This document shows positions 1 through 5,230 of a stretch of 64,000 nucleotides of DNA, piece after piece. The DNA is from Gardnerella vaginalis ATCC 14018 = JCM 11026. Lineage in GTDB: Bacteria; Actinomycetota; Actinomycetes; Actinomycetales; Bifidobacteriaceae. The notes beneath the pieces are model-generated. The model did no database searches. It was not told the origin of the DNA and saw nothing but the letters and a program-made list of their open reading frames with translations. The stretch's first letter is position 1; the number at the start of each line of letters is the position of its first letter. The stretch is from positions 682,001 to 746,000 of the forward strand of contig NZ_AP012332.1 of assembly GCF_001042655.1 (NCBI RefSeq), read 5' to 3'. The position numbers were made by a program, and so were the translations under genes.

Positions 1-77
1 TTGAAGTTGATGCAGAAGGAGAAGGTTTGCTGGGGGAGTTTATTTTCCGCGGCATAAAGTTTGATGTTGAGTCTTGA
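1..77 (+). CDS. 3' end of an unidentified gene entering from the left
   Basis: An open frame starting at base 3 runs without a stop to TGA at 75-77 and ends in ...GEFIFRGIKFDVES. Only about 24 residues are visible, too few to assign a family. A good intrinsic terminator follows at 115-148 in the same direction, which supports this being a genuine gene end. Confidence 0.5.
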   Translation, partial: EVDAEGEGLLGEFIFRGIKFDVES

Positions 78-114
78 TTTTGAGTTCTAACTAGTGAAAA
101 TATTCTAAATAACG

Positions 115-148
115 AAAATCCCGGTGTGTAAATCTCATCGGGATTTTT
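115..148 (+). terminator. Intrinsic terminator after the first partial gene
   Basis: AAAATCCCGGTG pairs with CATCGGGATTTT across a 9-nt loop (one G-U pair), and the right arm runs into a T-rich stretch. It lies 40 bases after the stop codon of the left-edge gene. Confidence 0.8.
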
Positions 149-217
149 GCGTTTTATGGGTTTTATAAATCACTATTGTTCCGATAAATAAAATATGTTA
201 TTCCGATACTGTATTAT

Positions 218-2398
218 TCAGATAAATGAATTACGCTGAGCATCTAATAATGCTTTTTCTAATTCCGTATCTACAGCAAAAATGTAGAGTCCATTAACTC
301 CTCGTTTTAATAACACGTTAAGCTCATTTTTAAGATTATCAATTGAATAGTCTAACGTAATTTTCTTTTTTGCTGATAAATCTTTAGTGTGCCTTTTATT
401 AGTTGCTTTATCGTTTCTACTATTTTCTGGGCAAAAAACAACTTTACCATTACGATACTGCACTGAAGGTCCAATTATTACCCCAGCATAATTTAAATCA
501 AATCCTTGAACTGTAAATGTAGATCCAATTTCATTTATAGTATGAGGCTGTTCTGCCCATGATTTTTTTGTTTCCTTTATTGAATGTGAATGCTTCGAGC
601 TATCTAACGATGACAATTGATAATTCCATGGATGGCTAAAAATTTTCCCTTCTCTTTCCAAAATTTCTAACTCGGAACTACTAGCATCAGCATATTCTCC
701 AAGTCCCATATACCATTGTCCATTACTATCACAATGTAAATCTACATTCCAAGTACCATTTACAGCAGTAGGATTATTCTTATTGTTCTTATACTCCCAA
801 TCGTATGTTGCAACAATACGTGATAATCCGTGCCCATCGCACCCAGAAGCTTTTTCTTCAGATTTAGATTTGATAGCCTTAAACAGTTTAATAGGTGAAT
901 CAAATACCTTGAAATCAAAAGGTTTATCTGCATTATTCGAATCTGCATTTTTTATTTCAGAATTACTACATACTGGAAGAGTGCCAATACAACCATTGTA
1001 TATAAAATTTTTAATCCATTCGAGAACATTTTTATTAGCTCTCATACGCATCTGATTTTCAAGAATAAAACGACGAACATTCACACTTATTGAATCATTT
1101 AAGGATAATGCTCCACAATCATTAGCACTATTACCAAAAGACTTCTTATCCTTGCAATATGTACCCAATAATTTTTCTAAGTCTTCTGAATTCCACCGTT
1201 GGTTACTTTGTAAAATTTGATTAGGATCAAAAGCTGCAATAACAACTCGAGACCTACATAAGATATCAGACAACATATTTGAACCAGAGTAAGCCTGATT
1301 AGCCTGTGTGTTCAGCAAGTGAGCTTCATCAATAAGAGCTACATCACAGCAACGCTTTGGTCTGTCAATAATACCACGACCTTGTTCGGTTTGCTCGCTA
1401 AAACGATTAATAAACTGAGAAGGTAGCATAACAAGTTCATCATTATTTTTTTGCAAACGTAATTTTGTTGCTATTTGATTGTATACATTCACTTGTTCTT
1501 TATGGTTTACAATTATGCAAGCAGTTTTCCTATTATTGATAGTTGAAAATTGTTTATATTCATAATCAGAATCTTCTTCGTTTTCTTCTTCAACACTATC
1601 ATAACTGTACTGGCGTAATTGATTTTTTATTTTGCTTAGCTTGTTACAAATTTTATAGAACAAATCACTAAGTAAAACTGTTTTTCCAGTACCAGCATCA
1701 CCTTCTAGCAAAATAAGCGTAGACGAATCAGAGTCACACTTATTTTTTGATTTTAAAGCTTCATTAACGATATCTATAACTTTTCTTTCAATAGTCTTCT
1801 GTTCAGAAGTCAATTTATGAAATGGTGACGCCTTGAATAAAGCTGAGTCGCGAATAATTCCTTCCTCTGGAAATAAATCTGGATCCATGTCATGAAGCTG
1901 AACCCATATTCCAGAAAAAATACGTTCGAACTCTTCTTCTGGATAATATTCACCCTGAGGATTGGTTCTGCGATTAGTAACTTCATTAATTGAATCAACA
2001 CTTAACAAATACTGCATGAAGCGGTTTTCAACATCTAAAGTAAGTGATTTATTAAAATGTTCATTAGCAATAATATATTGTTTTACTTCGCCTTCAGATA
2101 GTTTTTCCCAATCATCTCTGATTTTGGTATCAGCATTCAGATGTTGTTTTGTTCTCTCCTCAATATTATTAGTTTCACCAACATAAACCGTATATCTCTC
2201 ATATTCTTTTTTATGAACAATATAAACAGTTGGAAATTTCAGCAAGTAATGCTTCAAAACTTGAATAGTTTGGTTATCAAGATCACTTCTTTTATACTTT
2301 AGATTTTCATTAATGCTATGTTCTAATTCATTATCTTTGAAAACTTTATAAGGTAAATTAACAATTATGGACTTAGGGGGAACAATAGCTTTCATCAT
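218..2398 (-). CDS. GIY-YIG nuclease-like domain fused to a DUF2075 (Schlafen group 3-type) helicase
   Basis: This 726-residue protein has two parts. Residues about 55-90 carry a GIY-YIG-like signature: VYI, then YVGETNN, then R82 and H86 in the ERTKQH motif. From about 225 there is a P-loop NTPase with Walker A GDAGTGKT (233-240) and Walker B ending in DEAH (357-360). The C-terminal region, with STFTVQGFDL and YIFAVDTELEKAL, is typical of DUF2075. Proteins of this type are cytoplasmic nucleic-acid enzymes, often found in defence islands. As I recall, the antiphage nuclease-helicase Nhi uses a related helicase domain. The gene stands alone and faces away from the cas operon about 2.8 kb to the right. 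Two ATGs (2398 and 2395) are possible starts and neither has a clear ribosome binding site. A role in defence is inferred from domains and location. Confidence 0.8.
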   Translation of the reverse strand: MMKAIVPPKSIIVNLPYKVFKDNELEHSINENLKYKRSDLDNQTIQVLKHYLLKFPTVYIVHKKEYERYTVYVGETNNIEERTKQHLNADTKIRDDWEKLSEGEVKQYIIANEHFNKSLTLDVENRFMQYLLSVDSINEVTNRRTNPQGEYYPEEEFERIFSGIWVQLHDMDPDLFPEEGIIRDSALFKASPFHKLTSEQKTIERKVIDIVNEALKSKNKCDSDSSTLILLEGDAGTGKTVLLSDLFYKICNKLSKIKNQLRQYSYDSVEEENEEDSDYEYKQFSTINNRKTACIIVNHKEQVNVYNQIATKLRLQKNNDELVMLPSQFINRFSEQTEQGRGIIDRPKRCCDVALIDEAHLLNTQANQAYSGSNMLSDILCRSRVVIAAFDPNQILQSNQRWNSEDLEKLLGTYCKDKKSFGNSANDCGALSLNDSISVNVRRFILENQMRMRANKNVLEWIKNFIYNGCIGTLPVCSNSEIKNADSNNADKPFDFKVFDSPIKLFKAIKSKSEEKASGCDGHGLSRIVATYDWEYKNNKNNPTAVNGTWNVDLHCDSNGQWYMGLGEYADASSSELEILEREGKIFSHPWNYQLSSLDSSKHSHSIKETKKSWAEQPHTINEIGSTFTVQGFDLNYAGVIIGPSVQYRNGKVVFCPENSRNDKATNKRHTKDLSAKKKITLDYSIDNLKNELNVLLKRGVNGLYIFAVDTELEKALLDAQRNSFI

Positions 2399-2493
2399 GA
2401 TTCAATGATAGCTATTTGATAAGAAATATTCTATTAATAAAAACTACTAATAGTGACAAATTTACAAATGTTTTTGAATTGAATATTTTTAAC

Positions 2494-2745
2494 TCAATTT
2501 ATAAATTTTCGATTATGAAAATTTAGTCCACGTATCAAAACTGTTTCCTTAACGCAACAATTTTGATACACTGGCCCACAAACTCTATAAATTAGATTTA
2601 TCATATAAACAAAGTCAATGTTGTGTAATAATGCAATATTTACTAGCATGAATCGTAGGAGTCTTCCTGCGTTGAAAGTCGGCTTCATGCCGTCGGCTGA
2701 TTTACTCACCTTAGGCGTTGTGTGGGCTCCTTTATTTTTTTTTTT
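2494..2745 (-). other. Unassigned open frame without recognisable family
   Basis: A minus-strand frame (ATG or GTG near 2709, but open further upstream through a run of 11 A) encodes residues such as SADGMKPTFNAGRLLRFML. I do not recognise it. It contains the 2532-2569 hairpin, lacks a convincing ribosome binding site, and may be noncoding or the worn end of a mobile element. Listed because otherwise this stretch would appear empty. Confidence 0.15.
2532..2569. repeat. 38-bp covarying hairpin element, copy 1
   Basis: GTATCAAAA and TTTTGATAC form a 9-bp stem, with an inner TGTT/AACA helix. The 20-base interior is identical to that of the second copy at 4773-4810. The one position that differs between copies in each arm changes as a pair (A-T here, G-C there), which suggests the hairpin itself is selected. 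There is no T-tract. It lies upstream of the helicase gene at 2398, so it could sit in that gene's leader. Confidence 0.6.
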
Positions 2746-2794
2746 ACATATAACATATGGATCATTAAAGACTATAAAACAGTTGGAATATGCG

Positions 2795-2864
2795 AAAGCT
2801 AGTCATACCCTCAAACCAACTCATTACGAGATTAAGGGGTAAGAGGAGCCCTAGCCCTCATTTC
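2795..2864 (-). ncRNA. Small structured RNA, copy 1
   Basis: Read on the minus strand, AGGGCTAG (2858-2851) pairs with CTAGCTTT (2802-2795) to close a 64-nt domain. Inside are a CCTC/GAGG helix and a small CTC/GAG hairpin. The same fold with different but paired bases occurs at 4610-4683, also exactly 64 nt between the outer ends of the closing helix. A promoter with its -10 box 13 bases upstream accompanies both copies. The function is unknown. This copy lacks a clear U-run after the closing stem. Confidence 0.55.
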
Positions 2865-2870
2865 GATTCT

Positions 2871-2898
2871 ATCATATAAGTCTTTACCTAATACGCAG
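2871..2898 (-). promoter_or_regulatory. Promoter of small RNA copy 1
   Basis: On the minus strand there is CTGCGT (2898-2893), a 16-base spacer, and TATGAT (2876-2871). The same spacing and the same TATGATAGAATCGA run occur in front of the second RNA copy, which makes the assignment firmer than either box alone. Confidence 0.6.
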
Positions 2899-2925
2899 TG
2901 GTAATCCTTGAAGCGCAATAAGTAA

Positions 2926-2966
2926 ATAGTGAGTCCCGAACAGACCAAGTGTCCGGGACTCACTAT
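2926..2966. repeat. Perfect 13-bp inverted repeat
   Basis: ATAGTGAGTCCCG (2926-2938) and CGGGACTCACTAT (2954-2966) are perfect inverted copies separated by 15 bases. No T-tract follows on either strand, so it is not a standard intrinsic terminator. It could be a processing stem or a binding site. Confidence 0.6.
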
Positions 2967-2987
2967 CCACTATACTGCAGGCTCATT

Positions 2988-3275
2988 ATGAAATTAGATG
3001 CAATAGTATCTGCTATGTTTTCACTCGTTATTATCGCTGGCGTATGGTGCCATTTTTCACCTTGGTTCACAGTCTTTCCCGCATCGTGGGGCGGGACAAC
3101 CTGCTTGAGTGCAACACAACAAGCGCGAAAGTACCTTGGAACGCCGAGCTTGCTCAAAGTTGAAAGCACAGTGTGCTTTTCAACGCAAGTGAGGGCTGAC
3201 TACGTTAAATCAACGAAATTAGTTTTTCCGCACAAAGATTTATGCGAATGTGTTTACGGTCGATGTGTATCGTGA
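2988..3275 (+). CDS. Doubtful small hydrophobic ORF
   Basis: From ATG 2988 an open frame of about 95 residues begins with a hydrophobic stretch (MKLDAIVSAMFSLVIIAGVW) and ends in a Cys-rich tail. It has no recognisable family and no clear ribosome binding site. A minus-strand frame overlaps it. A hairpin with a short T-run follows at 3286-3350. It may be a small membrane peptide or chance; I lean to chance. Confidence 0.2.
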   Translation: MKLDAIVSAMFSLVIIAGVWCHFSPWFTVFPASWGGTTCLSATQQARKYLGTPSLLKVESTVCFSTQVRADYVKSTKLVFPHKDLCECVYGRCVS

Positions 3276-3285
3276 TAGCATAGTA

Positions 3286-3350
3286 GAGCCGTGGTGCAAA
3301 GGGCGATTTTATCCTTTTCGTCCTCTTGACAATTGCGCACCACGGTGCTT
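3286..3350 (+). ncRNA. Long-loop hairpin, possible terminator or small RNA
   Basis: CCGTGGTGC (3289-3297) pairs with GCACCACGG (3337-3345) across a 39-base interior that holds its own GGGCGA/TCGTCC helix. A short T-run follows. The large structured interior resembles the neighbouring element at 3449-3515 more than an ordinary terminator. Confidence 0.45.
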
Positions 3351-3448
3351 TTAGGTCTTTTCTAAATGTGTGGTTATTCATAGAAATTCTAGCTAGTATG
3401 TGTAGTTGGAATTTTTTTTCTCACATATGAGGTATGGATCTTAATTGC

Positions 3449-3515
3449 AACGCGTGGCCCTCGGCAACTAGCTTTCAAGACTGGAACATTAGTCTGAGGA
3501 GTACCACGCGTTTTT
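3449..3515 (+). ncRNA. Branched hairpin RNA ending in a T-run
   Basis: AACGCGTGG (3449-3457) pairs with CCACGCGTT (3504-3512), followed by TTTTT. Inside, CCTC/GAGG (3459-3462 with 3496-3499) and AGACT/AGTCT (3478-3482 with 3491-3495) extend the fold. It would end a plus-strand transcript. No protein gene lies directly upstream, so a small RNA is a reasonable alternative to a plain terminator. Confidence 0.45.
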
Positions 3516-3660
3516 GCTTATAACCCTATAACCACACGTTTTTCAGGCTTTCACACATAAGCTGATGCTATCCTAGAAGTGCGTTTATCAAAAAAGAAAG
3601 AGCTTAGCGCGTTGTTACTGCATATAACGATGTGGAAGATAAGAGAGGAATCAAAAGCTG

Positions 3661-3949
3661 ATGAATATGATGAAACTTTGTTATGATATGGCTGAGAAAC
3701 TTCGTCCCTATGCTGAACCTAATATGGACAAACACTCTAAAGAAGCAGCCAATAGCGCTATTAGAGCAGGTGAACCATCAATCGCAATTGATATTTATTT
3801 AAGTAGACGCATGGATGCGCAAGAGTGCACCTAAAGAGTTGCTAATAGAAGCCTATAACCTTCTAGATCCTTATGAATGCGGAGATGTCTATGACGATAT
3901 AGCAGACGATTTAGGAGTTCCGCGTAAAGTCCATTCACCAGATGAATAA
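3661..3949 (+). pseudogene. Frameshifted paralogue of the 98-residue acidic protein
   Basis: The frame starts at ATG 3661 behind the same AGAGAGGA ribosome-binding region as the intact copy at 4079. It encodes a closely similar N-terminus (AEKLRPYAEPNMDK). Around 3807-3814 one extra base shifts the frame, and the first frame stops early at TAA (3832-3834). The matching C-terminus (PKELLIEAYNLLD ... LGVPRK) continues in the next frame to TAA at 3947-3949. The total length of 289 bases equals 96 codons plus one base. It is most simply a decayed tandem duplicate. The frameshift could instead be a sequencing error or programmed. Confidence 0.7.
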
Positions 3950-4078
3950 AAAATAAATTTTATATTAAATCAACAATTATCAGATTTTAGCCACCTGCAA
4001 AAGGTTGTAAGCAATTAAAAGTATGCGCGTTAATACCGTGTTCCCAGTTGTGGAAAATAAGAGAGGAGTGAAAAGCTG

Positions 4079-4375
4079 ATGAACATGCAGAAAATTTATT
4101 ATGACACGGCAGAGAAACTTCGGCCTTATGCTGAACCATACATGGATAAACTTTGCAAAGAAGCCGCTAGTAATGCTACATGCGCAGGAGAGCCTTATGA
4201 AGCATTAGCAGATTACTTAAGTTTTGCATGGGAACATCAAGATACTCCTCGCAAACTTATTATTGAAGCATACAATCTTATTGACGATGATTATCTTGAT
4301 TCATATAACGAAATGGCAGATAAACTAGGGATTCCACGTCGCCAACATTCTGCAGATTACGATGAAGATGAATAA
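4079..4375 (+). CDS. Small acidic protein of unknown function
   Basis: This 98-residue protein is rich in Asp and Glu, especially in the C-terminal YDEDE tail, and looks mostly helical. It has no signal peptide or membrane segment. The start ATG 4079 has AGAGAGGAGTG upstream. About 30 bases before the start are nearly identical to those before the frameshifted copy at 3661, so the unit was duplicated with its 5' region. I do not recognise the family. The acidic character and place between a putative defence gene and cas3 allow guesses such as DNA mimic, antitoxin or anti-CRISPR, but nothing in the sequence decides between them. Confidence 0.65.
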   Translation: MNMQKIYYDTAEKLRPYAEPYMDKLCKEAASNATCAGEPYEALADYLSFAWEHQDTPRKLIIEAYNLIDDDYLDSYNEMADKLGIPRRQHSADYDEDE

Positions 4376-4411
4376 ATTGTATATTAAAAAAATAGACTTA
4401 GAATGAAAATT

Positions 4412-4466
4412 GCGAGGGGCCCCTCGACTAACAATCTGACGTAAACGGCAGCTGCGAGGCCCTCGC
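4412..4466. repeat. GC-rich imperfect hairpin
   Basis: GCGAGG (4412-4417) can pair with CCTCGC (4461-4466). Each arm can also fold on its own (GAGGGGCCCCTC on the left, GCGAGGCCCTCGC on the right). It stands out in an A+T-rich surround just after the acidic-protein gene. No T-run follows. Confidence 0.4.
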
Positions 4467-4609
4467 GTTACGTTCATTATATCGTTATTTTTTAGAATAT
4501 CCAATGTAACAAAGGATTCAATAAATACTATTTTTCAAAAACGTTTATCTAGAGAAGATACGAAACTAAGTTGCGTTTGCATAATAGAAAACGGGAAAAT
4601 TAATTATTA

Positions 4610-4683
4610 CAAAAGAGCTGGTCATTCCCCCAAACCTACCCTGTGAAGGGTCAAGGGTAAGGGGGAGCCCCAGCTCTCAATTC
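4610..4683 (-). ncRNA. Small structured RNA, copy 2
   Basis: On the minus strand AGAGCTGG (4677-4670) pairs with CCAGCTCT (4621-4614), then TTT. Inside are TCCCCC/GGGGGA and an ACCCT-TCAC-AGGGT hairpin. Compared with copy 1 (2795-2864), all three helices are kept with several compensating base changes, and the domain length is the same (64 nt). The U-run directly after the closing stem could end transcription. The function is unknown. Confidence 0.6.
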
Positions 4684-4689
4684 GATTCT

Positions 4690-4717
4690 ATCATATGAGT
4701 ACCTTCCTTATGTGCAA
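4690..4717 (-). promoter_or_regulatory. Promoter of small RNA copy 2
   Basis: Minus strand TTGCAC (4717-4712), a 16-base spacer, and TATGAT (4695-4690). It matches the promoter of copy 1 in spacing and in the distance to the RNA's first helix. Confidence 0.65.
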
Positions 4718-4772
4718 GGATTACCCATATTCTTGTTATTGTTTAGCTAGATTTATCATACGCAATAAGCGC

Positions 4773-4810
4773 GTGTCAAAACTGTTTCCTTAACGCAACA
4801 ATTTTGACAC
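4773..4810. repeat. 38-bp covarying hairpin element, copy 2
   Basis: GTGTCAAAA and TTTTGACAC flank the same 20-base interior as in copy 1 at 2532-2569. Relative to copy 1 the stem differs by one base in each arm, and the two changes restore pairing. In copy 1 the element lies left of the small RNA, here it lies right of it, so the two elements moved or duplicated separately. Confidence 0.6.
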
Positions 4811-4989
4811 ACTTGCATTATGTCGATTTTTGTGAATGATACTCTTCTTACACATTAAACATCTACATCTGCTTGACTTGCGTAAGAGTTATACCACTTT
4901 GAAAAATTTTAACTTTATACTACAAACTGGCTTAACTGGATACGCAGAAGATCTAGATTAAAGAATCACAATAACAATGTTGTTGATGT

Positions 4990-4995
4990 ATAATC
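4990..4995 (+). promoter_or_regulatory. Consensus -10 box in front of the solitary CRISPR-like unit
   Basis: TATAAT matches the consensus exactly. A start about 7 bases downstream would fall near 5002, just before the degenerate repeat at 5007. I see no good -35 hexamer at the expected distance, so strength is uncertain. Confidence 0.45.
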
Positions 4996-5006
4996 GCTTT
5001 TGATAG

Positions 5007-5082
5007 GCTTTCCTGCATGCGCGGGGGTGATCCTTCTATGTTTCGTGTTCTATCGTCTTTCTCGCATTGGCGAGGCAATTAT
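5007..5082 (+). CRISPR. Degenerate mini-CRISPR: repeat, 20-nt spacer, repeat
   Basis: The first repeat (5007-5034) matches the array repeat at 24 of 28 positions, including the whole GCGGGGGTGATCC end. After 20 bases a second, weaker copy (5055-5082) matches at about 17 of 28. Its stem CTCGC-ATTG-GCGAG differs from the array stem CCCGC-ATAC-GCGGG by a paired C-to-T and G-to-A change. It has the same orientation as the array, about 150 bases before cas3. It is either the relic of an older array or a dedicated crRNA-like gene. Confidence 0.7.
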
Positions 5083-5121
5083 TTGAGCTTCAAATGCATG
5101 CAATACGTTTGAAGCTCAAAT
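5081..5121. terminator. Perfect 14-bp hairpin after the mini-CRISPR unit
   Basis: ATTTGAGCTTCAAA (5081-5094) and TTTGAAGCTCAAAT (5108-5121) form a perfect stem with a 13-base loop. No strong T-tract follows, so it may act as an RNA 3' end, an insulator before the cas promoter, or a protein site. Confidence 0.4.
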
Positions 5122-5165
5122 AGTTTAGTAATAAATATGCAACACAATCTTTCTTAAAGCTTTTA

Positions 5166-5194
5166 TTGAGAGTATATTTACCATTATTTAATAA
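5166..5194 (+). promoter_or_regulatory. Candidate cas operon promoter
   Basis: TTGAGA at 5166-5171 is followed by 17 bases and TAATAA at 5189-5194, about 35 bases before the chosen cas3 start. The match is moderate and other A+T-rich hexamers are nearby. Confidence 0.35.
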
Positions 5195-5230
5195 TCATTG
5201 TGGATTAGGAAAAATTGGAAGACGGTAATC

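Noticed and set aside
2618..2745. Possible right end or omega-RNA of an IS200/IS605-type element
   Set aside because: GCAGGAAGACTCCT forms a small hairpin reminiscent of such ends, but there is no TnpA or TnpB remnant I can recognise, so the claim is too weak.
5035..5054. Seed match of the mini-CRISPR spacer to the cas3 promoter
   Set aside because: Reading both strands of 4900-5230 gave only a loose 8 of 11 match near 4946-4956 without an AAY PAM, not convincing.
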